64,000 nucleotides of DNA from Schizophyllum amplum (GCA_007026445.1 VDMD01000105.1:1-64000); one strand, 5' to 3'. Shown: positions 32,261 to 45,486, numbered from the stretch's first letter. Translations and numbers: made by a program. The notes: a model not told the origin generated them from the sequence alone.

Positions 32261-34264
32261 GGATTTTCGGCTGAATCCGAGGAAGCGCTCGCTGCGCATA
32301 TCTCGGCGCCTGCTCGATCAACGCAGCGACCCGCTTCGGTCTCGGTCTGGGGCTCCGAGTTGGACAACGATGGCCTGCGTTGGCGCGCGACCATCGGTCC
32401 AACTCTCCTCCCCATCCCTCAACCTCCGCGGGTCTGCAGCTAGACCGACTGGATCACCGATCTATGCTGGCTCACGCGCGATCGTCGATCATCATTTTGA
32501 TATAAGTACACGTGCTTTAGTATGCAATACAACAAACTACCTGATACCATATGCCTGATGCCGTTTGGCCTTGTTCTGTGGGCTGAGTGGTTGCAGTCAG
32601 CATCACGTGACAATTCCCACGCCTCGTGGGCTGGCCGCGCGAGCGCCTGTTATGAACGTGTAGTGCACAAACTGCGTTGCTAAATCCCCGACTCTCCGAA
32701 GGAAGGAGGGTTTGTCTGGCAAGAAACGGTCAGGCACTCTGTACAAGCGACCGCAATTAACCCTTTCCTGGTACTTAATCGCCTCTCGGCCGAGCGTCCG
32801 ACACTTCCTTTGGTTATGTTTGCCATCATCTCCCTTTCCAGGAGACCCCGTCCCCGCCTCCCCTTTCGTCCTCTACCTAGCAGATCGAGCTATATCACAA
32901 GTATAGGCACCCAGACGCGCGCTGAAGTGCGCGGAATCCGTAGCGTTACGGTGGATTCGGGCGGTCACGACTTGTTACGGGCCTCGTGACCTGCTCGTGA
33001 CATATCAACATTTCCAGGAAAGTTAAACTGCTATTAAACTGCCGGGAGCCTTCGAGTCTGATGCGCGTCCAGCTTGCTCTGCTGCCTGAGTCCTGCCCGA
33101 CGCATCGAACCATGAAGGCGACGGCCGATAAGGCATATCAGTGTTGACCTAGGTTTTGCTTGGTTATGAATCACGTCTACCCTTGCGCTTGTCTTGATTT
33201 CAGCTGAGTATAGCAAGGAATTTAGTTGACTGCGTTAAGCAATGGGGGCCCAGCACTGCACAGGTAGGTAGAGGATTCATGCGTATCGTATAACAGTCTT
33301 GGGAGTTAGACGTGGGCGATATGAATAAGGATGACTGAGAGCGCGGTGTGCGGCGCAATGAAGCAGCACGCTTGTAGCCTAAGTACGGTGTACCTCAGTC
33401 ATTGTGAGGATGTTAGGGACATATACTTACATGTTTATAAACTCATCGTGGGCACCATGCGTACTCTGCAAAATTGCCCGCGCTACCGATGGTATCTCGA
33501 TCCTCCATGGGAGACGAGAGTACGCGCAACGCTCGCCCATTGAGGATCAATCGATCACCGCCTAGTTACGCGCATAGAATATCGACATGAAGCAAGTGCA
33601 GTGTGCGTGGGACAACAATTCAAAACTGTAAAGAGAGTCGGGGAACTGGCGCCCCGCGCCGCTACCGATACAGTAAAGCCATAAAAGAGCGTGGAGAGTG
33701 CGAGCCCTTAAGCTGAATCGTGACTGGAACAGCGCGTCAGACATGGGGGCGGTAGGCGGCACGCTATATATACCCCAAGCCGCAACCCAAGATGTACAGA
33801 AGAATGCTCTAACGGTCAAGCCCTTCTGTACCTGTTACGTCGCTTTGATGAATGCCTGCGACGGTCACGGTTTCGACTCTCGCGGCTGGCGCTTTTTGCG
33901 CTCTAATTTTTGCTTTGCCTCGCACCTACGACTGTGATGCCTTACCTGAGCATGTACAGACATTAATCAGTACCTAGGGCAAGGAAATGCGGATGGCGGC
34001 GCCGTTGGCGCATTGAGGGTCCCTCGGCGTCGCGCGCGAGGCCCTTCGGGATTTGCCGAAAAGCACAAGCCTGCGTCGTCGAAACAGAAATTGGCGCGCC
34101 GTTCTTGATTGGAATATTTCTGAACGTCTCTGGTGTTCTATAGAACATGCCACATTGGCAGAATTCTTCACGGTACTCGTCTTTTTGCTCAGGGTGGCCT
34201 TTGTCATGACCCGAGGCCCAAATTGCAGGTAAAATGGCTATACATTCGACATTAGTGCTCTTCT
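32261..34264. other. 2 kb without a recognisable gene
   Basis: No family signature or in-phase exon chain on either strand; no repeat of note. Composition is closer to normal than in the flanking block. Confidence 0.45.
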
Positions 34265-35810
34265 TTGCATATCAGACGACCATTAGTATGTATTTATAAC
34301 GCTAGCATCGATTGGGAACGTTCCATAGGAGAGGAATATTACACTTCGTTGGAAAACGCCGGACTTCGCCATTGTCAGCCTTATGAGGCGTGGGAAGCAT
34401 CACGTGATGCTGACGCTGACGCTGTAGGAGCAATAGCGCTCAGTGTGCAGACGACGAAGACCCAGCGGATGCGGACGCCCTCATCATCTCCGCACTCCGA
34501 GACCCCGCTGTCCGCACACGTCAAGCCTTCGCCATCCGCATACATCGAGCCTCCGTCCATCTCAAACCTCTACCCACTTCAAGCCGCCGCTACACGCGCA
34601 CCTCCGGCCAGCATCGTCATCATCCTCCGCCCCCACCCGCCCCGCGCGCTCCCCTCTACCATCCCTCTATACCTACATCTCCACCCTCGTCGCTGCCTGC
34701 CAGCCCCTTCTACCCGCCAATCAACGCCGGCCATCTGCCCCGCTACCCATCTACCTCCCCCTCCGTTTATCCATCTACCTCAAGCCCCCGGTCCTCCACA
34801 AGGTATTCGTCCTCCTCGAGACAATCCTCGTCGGCGTCGAGCTAGGGACCATCGATATCGGTCTCGGACTCGAGGAATTAGGATCTGCACCGGGGGCATT
34901 GACTGCGATATGCCCCGCGATATTTACGACGATGTGCCCCGGGGGCATTGACGACGGAAGGCGCGAGGACATACTCAAGGCTCATATCATTTTCCTCAGG
35001 CTCAATGTTTTGGCTGTCTACACGAGAACTACGGCGACGGTAGCAGTCGCCTGGGGTTCGCGGTGAGAAGCTGATATATTAGTCTAATGATGTAGTGTAC
35101 CTGGGGTTCGCGGTGAGAAGCTAAAGAGCTTTCACCGCGCGCCCCGAACTAGTAATCGACGTTGCTTATGTAAGTAACCGAAAGTGGACGGTCCATTGTA
35201 CTCGGCGTCAATATATCCAACACAATGTCGTCCTCGGGCGTGGCGTCGTCATCGTGGCTGAGCAGGCCCACCTTCGTCATCGTGCTCGGGCGTAGCGTCG
35301 GCATCGTGGTCTGAGCTCGCCGCAGTCCTCAAGTTCATCAAAATCGTCTTCGTCGCCAAGCTCGAGGACGTCCTTCCCGCACTCGAAGGCGTCTTCCGTG
35401 CGCTTAAAGCCGTTTTCCCTGCACGTGAACCGGGCGTCCTTCCCGTACTCAAAGGCGTCTTCTCTGCACTCGACGACATTGTCGAGCTGGAGAACACCGT
35501 CGTCGAGCTGGAGAACACCGTCGTCGAGCTGGAGGAGACCCGTCGAGCTGGAGGACAGGTCATGGGGCTCGTGCACATCTGGATCGTCCTCGAATTCAGA
35601 CCCGCTGTCGCAGGGCAAGAGGACATCGTTGTCATCGGTGGGCTTATTGTCGCCGCCCGCTGGCTCGAAATTGGCATCGTCGTTAGTCCTGTTGGTTTTG
35701 ATATTGTGCTTCAAGCTCGTCGTACTAGCGCCCGAGGTCACCGTCGGGAGCCGAGCCTCACGCTGTCGTCTCATGTTCACAGAGCGTTGTGCGAGCTCGA
35801 GTAATGGTCC
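34265..35810. other. Repeat-rich region with possible coding, unassigned
   Basis: On + the frame at about 34740-35066 reads IYLKPPVLHKVFVLLETILV and continues protein-like; after an AG acceptor near 35325 another open stretch carries 30-nt repeats (EGVFRALKAVF, KGVFSALDD) and three 21-nt repeats coding VVELENT (35470-35540). On - the frame 35780-35277 is acidic (SGSEFEDDPDVHEPHDL, LQLDDGV repeats, GDEDDFDELEDCGEL). I cannot decide which strand, if either, is coding. A 22-bp direct repeat, CTGGGGTTCGCGGTGAGAAG plus CT, occurs at 35050 and 35101. Confidence 0.3.
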
Positions 35811-36353
35811 TGGGTAATGGATGCTTTTTGAAAATCCCTCGTACTAACGGCTAGCAATATTCCTCGTGTGCTCGAGCGCGCGGCTGATGCTCAATCGATT
35901 GCCTTCTTACTCTGATGATCCTGCTCGAACATCGTGGCCATTGTCAGTTGCGTGAATATGACCTTTTACAGTGTGTTAGCCTGGTATAAACTCAATCTTC
36001 TTGAGTGTAAGCCCAGGTTGAGCCCAGGGCCCATGAGACGCACGGAAATGGGTCGGCGGCGTGGAGTCGCTCGGAAGGGAAACACGCAGACACTGAGATT
36101 CCTCGAGCAGTTCATACTTCAGTGCTGCTCCTGACGAAATGAAGCGTCAGGCGCTGCTGGCCCCGCTCGCGGCTGGCCATGCCCTTGTAAGTGCCACGGT
36201 CCTCTTGCGCCGATTGATCTCCAGTTCTCTGCGTTCATTGCAAAATACAATCAAACTGAGTGCAAATACTGCCCCAGATCAGAATATTGATTATTTTCTT
36301 ACATCCGCCCGTCCTTGACTAGCTTCGCTTGCTTCTTTCCTCGTCACCTGGCT
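35811..36353. other. No gene recognised
   Basis: Unassigned spacer; probably holds the 3' UTR of the - strand gene that ends at 36354. Confidence 0.4.
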
Positions 36354-37848
36354 TCACAGATCTGTTGTTGGCTCCCTGACATTTGGCCTGAACCTCAGCC
36401 GCGCTAAGAGCACCGTCCTCGGGGGATCACCGCTTTTGGATACCCTGCTCGTCGCCAGGCTTTCCAGCGGAGGATCGTTGTAGCTCGGGCCGGGTAGTAC
36501 ATCAGGCGCGGCATCACATGTAAATGTTCCCCATGCCTGCCCTGGTTGCGGTACCGCAGAGACATTGAAATGTGCGTGCCCGTCCGGATGGGCGCGACTG
36601 ACGAAAAGAGCATAGTCTGCTGCATTGACCGTACCTACGACTGATAGGCAATAATCAGTAGTGTTCTGCATCTCCAGTACAACGGTATGTAGTCACGTAC
36701 CGAAAAGCAAATCCTCCCTACCAATGTGGTGATCTTGCCCATAGGCACGCAAAACATGGTGCACATTGGAGATAAACCACCGCTTTGCTGCATCCGCCGA
36801 GACCAGATATCGGTACGTCGCTGCCTCTGTGCATAGGTACGCCGCTTTGTGCCCTGACCGAAGTGGGTAGGAATAGCGCCGCGAAACATCTTGCCTGTCA
36901 TTCGCTTCAGCGTCCTGGGCACATTCTTGGCTCGCCCTTTGAAGTTGACATCATGTGACCTCCGCAACCACTTGGGCATGACCAGCGAAAAGAAGAAAAT
37001 AAAGGCACTCACGAGCTCGCCCCCCCTCCGCGCCCCCTATATGTCAAGAAACCAACAATGGCATCCAGCTTCCGTTGAGCAAGCCCGCGCTTTTCGACCT
37101 GCTTCATACACAGACGGTACATGCCGTACCCAGTCACAGGAGGGAGCCCCCGTACCATGGCATCACTCGCGTGGTGTGGCGTGAATGCGTTGAACAGGGT
37201 GACAAATCGCCCCGCAGGTCTCGACAGATAACCCACTGCGCCGACTTCCACCAGCGTCGGTGTCCACAACGGAAGTTTCACTGGAAAAAAGTGTCAATCA
37301 TAGCGAAATGTGAGCGGAGAAGGATGTCACTTACACGACGGATGATACTCGTGGTTGAGCAACAACCGATAGCGCCGCTCATTTTTGATCTCCGCCAAAA
37401 TGTCCATAGCCGGCGGTGACGACTCGCGACCCACATATTCCGTCGCACCTCCGCCAGCGCTCTCTTGTCCCTGCGGGCAACCCGCGGTCATCCCCGCCAG
37501 CATCGGCCCTATGACACTGTCTGACATCCCGATCTCGCCCTCCCCTCTAATATTTTCATCTTGTACCGCGGACAAGCTTGACGCTAGGCTGCTTGACGTG
37601 TAAGGGACATCAGGAAAAGCCCTCTGACTATTTCGTTCTCGCCAGAAATACGGTGAGCGGCGTAGATATGGGGGAGGCGACATAGCCAGCGTAGTCCCCG
37701 TAGTGCGGGATAGTAATTGGTGGGGTCGCCGTAGTGTGTGATAGCGGTCTTCGAAGTCGCCGTAGACAGCATAGTGACCTATAGTGTCCGCTTGAGCTAC
37801 AGTGGGCCATGTATTCGAAGTCTCACCTACGGTGAATCTTGTAGCCAC
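36354..37848 (-). CDS. Conserved Agaricomycete protein of unknown function
   Basis: Spliced - strand gene. N-terminal exon (to ATG 37848, or the internal MSDSVIGPMLAG at about 37530) ends EIKNERRYRLLLNHEYHPSC and joins LPLWTPTLVEVGAVGYLSRP, then GRFVTLFNAFTPHHASDAM. Later exons give HKAAYLCTEAATYRYLVSAD, AAKRWFISNVHHVLRAYGQD, HHIGREDLLFVVGTVNAADY, then ALFVSRAHPDGHAHFNVSAV, and the stop at 36354. This order (W.P..VEVGAVGYL, FVTLFNAF, A..W...N...VL..YG..H....EDL..V.GT..A..YALFVS..HPDGH..FN) is one I recognise from uncharacterised proteins found in large numbers in mushroom genomes, often beside NLR-type genes; the last point is from memory and weak. No catalytic motif or membrane helix. The joint at about 37010-36870 (GFLTYRGRGGG to YSYPLRSGHK) needs one more splice whose sites I could not fix. 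Confidence 0.55.
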
Positions 37849-39467
37849 AGCTGCAACTACAACCCCAGGTAGAGTTATCCGTAGTCAGCACATTGACCAA
37901 GATAGCTTGCCATAGAGAGTATTGAATCAAGCCAATAAAACCGGGTATGGCATACGTGAGTGATGCTTCAATATGTATATTCTGTGCGCTACTCTGCGCT
38001 ACTGTCAGACTACGGTTACGGTATCCAAAGGCTTGTACATCATCGTGATCGGCTCACGCCTATGTCTGTAGCTTGCACGTTCATATGGGATGACGAAGAA
38101 GTGGCGTGCGCAAAGTCTGATCAACGAAGTCGAGCAATGAGGGGAGGAAGGGAGGAGGAAGGGGGATCGGCGTTGAGTTCGAAGCGGTGTTGCAAAGCAG
38201 CCTCCGATGCTGGCAAACATATATTTCAGATAAATTACTGAACATTCGATGCATGGCCACATACCCTCTGCCGCCGTTCTCGATCCCGGTTGACAGGCTT
38301 TGTCCGCGCTACGAAACGCCTCAAGGACTTAAGTTGGGCTGCAAACACAACGGAGATGAGGGGGTATTGTGACAGCGGAGAACCAGATGAGGGCATAACG
38401 TGTGGCGCTGGTTTCCAGATGACAAGAAGAAAAGTGAGTCGGAGGATGCCGATGAAGCTGCCAGTGAGCGAATGTGCGCCAAGTTGGCGTGAAGGAGACA
38501 AGCCGGCCCTCAAGTACTTTCACGTGACTGGTCGCGCTTTTACGCGGCCGATCTCGGAACTCCACTTGTCCTGTTCCATCATGTCCTCGGTCCTCTCTTG
38601 GTCCTCTCTCTGCTGCCCGCCGTCCCTCCCTGCTCCGTGTCTTTCGGCCGCTGCAGCCTGCGCATGCGACTGATGTCCGCCAAAAGCGACACTCGCTGGC
38701 GATGCTGACCGTGTCCCATTGCAACAGGGTACTCTTGCGTCGCCCCCTGCTTTCCGAGCGACCACGTACAATGGAGCAGGCCTTCTCGAGCTTTGCGCAG
38801 CATCTTCTACCACTCCGTGGTCCTTCCGGGCTCGTGCCGCGTTCCTCGAGTAGCTGGAGCCATCGGCCTTGTCACGAGCAGTCCGACACACAGATGACTC
38901 GACGGCGCGTTACATACCCTCCTGAGGTGAGTCGCTTTTGTTTGTGCTCGCTCACCGTCACTGAACGACGCGTCTCAAGGTCGTCGTCTTCCTCCACCGC
39001 GCTACAGCGCTACAAGACTTTGCTCGATATCCTCTTCCCCCCTCACGTAGTTCCGTGTAGCTCGCCTATTCGTTTTGCACTTTCGCGTGTTAATCATTTT
39101 GCGGTGTTCCTAGGTCTTCTGTAGACTACTGTAGTTATCCATGTGTAGACTATATAGATTGAATGCAAGATGATCTTCCCCCTCTTGCAATGTGTGTAAT
39201 CGAGCGACTGTATGAAGAGTGCAATTGTTAGCGTGCTGCATAGGGCTGTTGTCTGTGTAGTTGGCTTCAAACCCCGGTAGTTTGCTTGAAAACTACGGAG
39301 CAATTAGAACAGCTACCTACCCTATCCAGTACTATGTCGTACTACCTAGGTTTGGCCTGCTACTATACCGTACTATCTGGAGTTGGCTGCCTACTATCCA
39401 GCACGCCGTAAAGGGGGACTTGTCTACCTGGCTATTTGGCTATGGGTGCACCTGTAGTGCACCGTAG
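37849..39467. other. No gene recognised
   Basis: 1.6 kb without recognisable coding. 39270-39450 has loose TACTATCCAGTACTA-type repetition. The 3' UTR of the kinase gene is expected at the right end. Confidence 0.45.
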
Positions 39468-42400
39468 TCATGTCAAATTTTCCTGATGGACTGGGTCTGG
39501 CATATGCATCGGTGGCCCGCGGAGATCAACCTCTCGCAATGGCCGTTGGTCGTTCGTCGAGGAGGATGAGGAGACTGCTACCGACTCCTCCATATGAAAG
39601 TGATACAGCGGCGTCTCGGGCGACTTGCAGACGACGGCGGGCTGTGATAAGCCTGATCCGGACGTATCTCTGCACCCTTTCGCCATCGCATACAGCGTCG
39701 AAGGTGACTGCAAGGGCACAGCATTGCCTAGTCCGGCAGGAGTGGTTCTCGAAGTATTGGCCGCCCGTGGCGCATGAAGCGTGTCAATCCCCGCAGGTGA
39801 CGTTACCCGCAGCGCAGCTGCCTGACCAGGAGGCGCGCCCACCGCATCTCCAGTGGGGATCTCTGAGAGATCCGGCATGTCCAGCGCGCCCAGTGGCGCT
39901 GTTTTCGTCCTTGGTGACCGTGGTCCCTCAGTCAGAGGCATGAGCGCCAGATCTGGACTCAGAAGGGCCTCAGCCGTTTCCTCAGTCGCCAGGCTATGCT
40001 CGTCGACGCCGTCGGATGTTGAAACGTCCGCCGCCGCCGGCGGTAAATTGCCTGCCTCCTCCACCCACCCGGCTTGCTTGCGTAGTCGCTTCACGTCCCG
40101 CACTACGCGACTGAACATCGGCCGGCGGGAAGAATTTTGCTCCCAACACGTCTGCAGGAGCGCAAGAAGAGCGGGACCCGCAGAAGGGGGTATGACACAA
40201 TCAAAAGAGCTTGCCGGACTTGTATGCGCAGGGAGGTCTGCAGGAGTAGGCGGCCCGCTGGCGGTTGGTGTAATCTGCGACGAGGTGGTGTCGCGCGCAG
40301 CGATGCTCGGCACCTCGGGTCTTGCCTTCTTCGCTAGAAAGCGCCCGAGTCAGTAAGTACTGATCATGTATAACACGAACAAGTCAGACACACTCAAGAT
40401 CGCCCAACGAACTGCCTCGTCGTCTAGCTGTCCCCAAGGCAGTCGGCCAAAACCGAGCACCTCGACCGCGGTTATGGCATATGCATAAGCGTCCTGAGTG
40501 ATTGAAAGTCAACAACATGAGTTATGTGTAAAAAAACTGAGGTTCTTCGTCGGTGGAACGAAGCAAAATCCCTGCTTACCGTCTCCGTCGTAATTCGCTC
40601 GCTCGTCCCAGAGAGAAGCTCTGGAGCCTGCCATCGCAGCGTGCCCTCTACATAGGGGAGGTTGGTCAGCAAAGACCGATTTGAGCTGATAGAGAAACTC
40701 GATAGGGCGCCGTTGTTGAGTTATCGGATGGCTGAGATACTCTGAACGAAGCGACGAATCTACTCACGCCTTACTCCGCTCAACCCACTGATCCTATACA
40801 CCTCGCTTCGCCTTTCGCTTTGACCAAAGTCAGAAATTACTGCATGGTGCTGATCGTCGACGAGAACATTAGCGGCCTTAAGAGGAAGCGGGTCAGCGTA
40901 GGCACGGGCGTGAGTATCGAAATAAGTTTATATCTTAAAGCGTGATGGTGATAGAGATGGATATAGTATTTACCTTCAAATCGCCATGCAAAATTCCCCT
41001 TGAGTGCAAGTACTCCATCCCCTCGGCAATTTCGAGAAGATAACGTAGCAAATCCGCCGGATCCTCGTCTACCTCAGGTGGCGGTGAATCTGTGAGACGA
41101 ATATGAGTATTCTTTGTCCTTGCCAGAACTCCGACTTGCCTCGTACTGGCAGTTCACTTCCTCTAGGCGTCGTTGACGAGCCCGACAAGTTCGACCTCCC
41201 TGCCGCCGTTGTCGTTGTCCCTCCCGTTGGACTCGTCTCCGACGACGCGTGTAACAAGCCCAGGCTAAGACTACCCCGTTGCGCAATACGTGGTGAGCGC
41301 GGGTCTGGGCCCATCGTCCGTTGGTTTGCCGGATGTGCGTCACCGCCGGATAGCGTGCTTGCTTCGGAAATTACGGAGAGGCTTTCGACGAGAGCTTTGT
41401 ACGGCAGGATCAGCTGGAGATACGGCCGAGACGCAAGCAACTGACCTGCATCCGCCTGCATCATAGGCGAGCCTACACGGTAAGCGGCGCCTTTCGCGTG
41501 TGTCGCCCCGCGCAATCTTGGCGATGTTTGACCCCCGAGCCTGGGCGATCCAGACCCTCCTAACCTCGGCGAGCTCGCCAGAGCAGCTGTGATCCTCTGT
41601 TCAACCCGCTTCAGATATTCCACAAGTGTACCGTTAGGGAGATAGAGAGAAACCTGTGAAAGGTCCCTCAGATTTTCTCCACTTTAACCTGTTGGGAACA
41701 CACAAACTGACCAAGAACCACGCTCCACCCTCCACCGCACTACTCGCACCACAAAGCGGGAGCACGTTTTTGTGGCGTAATGTACGCCAGATGGCCGCTT
41801 CTCGGACGAAGAGCTTGCGAGGCGTTATCGGAGCGAGTACCTGGAGGAAGAGCATTAGCAGAGACTGGTAAATGCAACCTGGCAGTCCGCCGAGCCAATT
41901 CTCTAACATAGAACAGCGGATGTACGCTTTTGTCAGAGCGGACGTCTCAACGACGAGGTGCTCTGAAGCAGAAGCATGCTTTGCGTCCTTAGACCCAAGC
42001 GCCTTCCTCGCCGGCGGTCGAAAGAGAGCGCGTGCAGAGCAGAGGCTGTGCCATGAAAGCCATCGACTCACCTTGATAGCCACAGCCCTCCCCTTCCACG
42101 TCCCTTTGTACACATCGCTGAAGTATCCGACGCCAATCTTGATCTCTCGGTCGATTTCGTATCTGGGAAATAACTTGCGAAGTTAGCGACATCGACGTGG
42201 CTGAAGCAGCACAATAGGCAGCGCGACTGAAAATGACGAGCGACGCCCACATCTTGCACGATGCCGGTATACAATGGCACAACATTCACAGCGGCCGTCC
42301 ACCGCGCACCTCGTGATTGTCCAATCCGGCAAATCCCATGGCTGCTGCACTGCGCTTTCGCCCGGGTCAGGGCTATCTTCGAGGTGCCGTGTCGGTCGCA

Positions 42401-45400
42401 AGTCGTCATACGCGTCCCCAACACAGCCCCTGTAAGCAGCTGCCGCCACCGCACCGAGCACCGCTCCCGGCCGACTCATCCGCTTCATTGCATTGATGCC
42501 ACTCTCCATGAACTCCCGGTCGAGCATGTCGCGCGCGTTGTAGGGCTCCGAAAAGTCGAAGTCGGTCTCTTCATGAGCAGTTTCCCCTTTACGATACGCA
42601 TCGAGCGCGTTCGCGGGATACGCTTCATACGTTTGGAAGCCTTCACCAGACTCAGCACTGCGGGGCCTCAATAAAGCCACATCAGTGCTCTCGCCGGAGA
42701 CCGTGCGAGAGCGGTGGTCCGCCCCAGCAGCCTGCTTCGCCGTCAGCTTGCTTATGGAAAATTATGCCACAAATGTTCCTGCTCACCCTCCCCCCCGACG
42801 GGCACTCGTCCGCCGAGATGATATCGGCACCCACAGCAGGGTGTTGCAGCATGACCCCAGAGGGCCCTGTCGCCGCAGCCGACGTCTCCAGACTTGTCAT
42901 ACCCGGCATCGCCCTCCTCGTCAGCGGCAGTCGCAGCAAATCGACACTCGCCGCGTCGGACGCTAAGCCCTTCTCGCGAGCCATCTGCGCGCTCATAGTA
43001 CTGCTGACGCCTCCCCGCCGAGTAATACCTAGCAGCCTGCCGCGACCTATTTCTTCCGCGCTAGTACCCGGTTGCAGGCTCTGCCTCCTCCAAGGTCCGC
43101 TTTCAGCAGCAGGGCTCAATCTCCGTGTCATGTCACCCTCGGCGTCCTCTGGCTTGTTCATCTGACTCGCTGCTTGCAAACTCTCTTGCCTAGACAGAGC
43201 TCTCCCGCCCTTCGCCTTTTTGAACGCGCCCTCCAGCGCCCGTTGCAGCGCCCGCACTGCTTCGGGAATTTCGCCTCCGTCAACCTCGAGGACCTGCAGA
43301 AGTGCTGCATCATCGGGGATCTATGGAAGCGTAAGTAATTATTCCGGGGTCAACGCATATGCATCTTGCAGGACACCACTGACCGCTATAGCCATCCTCA
43401 TTATGGCTCTTAAATCTGCGACATCCGTTCTTGTGTCCTCTGCGTCCTCTCGGGCTCGCTGGGCGCGCAGTCGCGCCGCTACCTCCGCACGCGAAAGGCT
43501 CAGCGCCGTAGAATCAAGATCACGCTCGGCTCCTGCTGGCGTCGCAAACGTACTACCGAGAGGAACATCGTCTGATGATGCTAAATCTCCCCTGGAGTCC
43601 AGTGACCCTGTGGAGGTGTAAAATTAGTGATACAGAAAACAGTGCGTTCGTACGCCTGTGTTTACTGAGCGCGCGCGAGCGTACGATGGACGGTCTGCCA
43701 TCGCCGCCGCCATGCTCTAACCGCGAGGACACGCACCTTTCACCGCCGCCCACTCCTCCCGCTCCGGTCCCATAGCCTCCGCCACCTCCGCCGCATCACT
43801 CGCCGCAACAGCAGCCCTTTCTTCGAGTGCCTGTAACCCGATCTCGAGAGGGGCAAGAATATTGCGTACGTTGGTTGAGTCGCTGGATGTTTCTGTGTGT
43901 GACGCGGTCCCCGTATACGATGCGGTGTCTGTATGCGTGGTGCCGGTCAGTTCCTACACGCGCTCTACACGTGTTGCCGTACCCGTGCCAATGGATGTTG
44001 TGGCCTGCTGCCACGTTGTTCCCTCTCCGAGCCTTGGTGCCGTATCCGGTCCTGGCGTCGTCGACAACCCGAGCGCACTGCCAGATTCTTCCGCTGGCGC
44101 GCCTATTTGGATATGCAGAGGCGAAGTGCCATCGAGCGGCGACCTCGTGTCAGCTGAACGTGGTCGAAATCCAGCCCTATTTTCCACCCTCCCCCTCCTC
44201 TCCGCGTCAAGCATGCGCACATATCGGTATATGCGAAACTGTACCGAGAACTGGAGAGGAAGGAGTCAGCAAGGACACCAAGGACAGAGGCCTAGGTCGA
44301 CACAAAACAAGCGCTCTTATTTCTCTTCGACAAAGTAAAGATACAGTGATCACAAAATGACTCACCCCGAACGCCTCGACCGCATCTTGCAATGCAACAT
44401 CACATCCCTGCAACTGCCGCAAGATGTCGTCACGCTTTAGGTAGCGCTAATTTCACGACATCAGCACAAACCCCGCTTCCCGCTCCCAGGAATCACATAC
44501 CTGGATAAAGAGTAAGCATGTGTCGAATACTCTCCTTTCGATCGCTTGGGAGACTATGAGGACTGATTGCAGAACGAAGATATGAGAGCGGGCTGTGGCA
44601 GCATGTACACCACTCGAAGGAAAACCAATCAAAAGGAGGAGCTCACCTTGATAAACGGACGGTGTGCCTCCTGCTGCAGAAACGCCTGTATCTGTGCGAA
44701 CGCGTCCACCAGTCGCCTCAGCGGATATTCCAAGTCTGCCGGTACACTGGGATATGTCGCCGACATGCCACGATCAGCGGCTTCCGCCTGCACCGCCTCT
44801 ACGACCTCGTCGCGTACGGATATGAGAATGTTGGCGCAGCGCTCGGTGAGGCGGAGGCACTGCATGCGGTTGAGATCCACGATCTGGACCCCGTCCCAGA
44901 TATACAACAGCGTCTTCGCGGCCTCAGCTAGGCCCGGGAAGGGGACAAGCTGAAGGAGTTCGACGCTGAGGGCGAGGGTCTCGTGCGCGACGTCGGCAGT
45001 GGCGTTCAGTGCGTTTTTGGCTTTCTGGCGGGTACTGGTATCAAGCATCGTCGCCGGCGCATCACGCCCTGCGGCGGTCTCGACCACGCGGCGTAGGGCG
45101 TCGTCGACACGGTCGCGTGTTCGGACCCAAAGTTCTGAGGTAGCAGGATCGCCGTCCCATTCGCGGCGGGGGCGTTCTGCTGGGGTTTGCAAAGACTAAA
45201 TTTGATCGCTGACAGCCTGCGTCCACCAATGCGTTGGGGCACGGCCGGGAGGGGTGCCGGTGACAGTGGGCGCACGAGGAGAGACGAGGATGGGCGAGGG
45301 TGTCGGGCGATGGGCGGTGAGGGTGATTGTAGACGTGCTATGCAAGGTTGCCGGTGCGGGTTCAGATGTTGAACTAAGCGGCAGAGAACGTGGGGATCCC

Positions 45401-45486
45401 CTGGAGGCCGATGACGCATTTGACAGCGCAGACGGCGCTGGACGGGCCGACGAGAAGGACAGCAGGGGAACGGGTAGGCGGGACAT
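39468..45486 (-). CDS. Large kinase with MLKL-like N-terminal bundle and TKL kinase domain
   Basis: About 16 exons, probably well over 1000 residues. Exon about 45185-44657 carries a four-helix bundle like that of MLKL_NTD/HeLo-like proteins (LALSVELLQLVPFPGLAEAA, RLTERCANILISVRDEVVEA, LRRLVDAFAQIQAFLQQEAH), continued by RYLKRDDILRQLQGCDVALQ. Then follow about 1.8 kb of disordered linker with a helix NILAPLEIGLQALEERAAVA. The kinase starts near 42150: IGVGYFSDVYKGTWKGRAVA then IKV (Gly loop and Lys), REAAIWRTLRHKNVLPLCGA, a Ser/Pro-rich insertion of about 150 residues after the hinge (41620-41070), EGMEYLHSRGILHGDLK (HGD in place of HRD), NVLVDD, ISDFG, TLRWQAPEL, and LLQTCWEQNSSRRPMFSRVV. 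A Ser/Pro tail ends at 39468. In mammals the MLKL bundle permeabilises membranes in necroptosis; a similar role here is inference. Start ATG 45486 (MSRLPVP) is likely, but its join to the bundle exon is unresolved. Confidence 0.7.

Noticed and set aside
30636..32415. Long Pro/Ser-rich proteins on both strands
   Set aside because: Open frames come from CT/GA-rich composition; they overlap on both strands, lack splice structure and carry no domain.
44629..45192. MLKL-like bundle as a separate gene starting at 45192
   Set aside because: The first codon there is TTG, there is an AG acceptor just inside, and the frame continues downstream through clean introns into linker and kinase.
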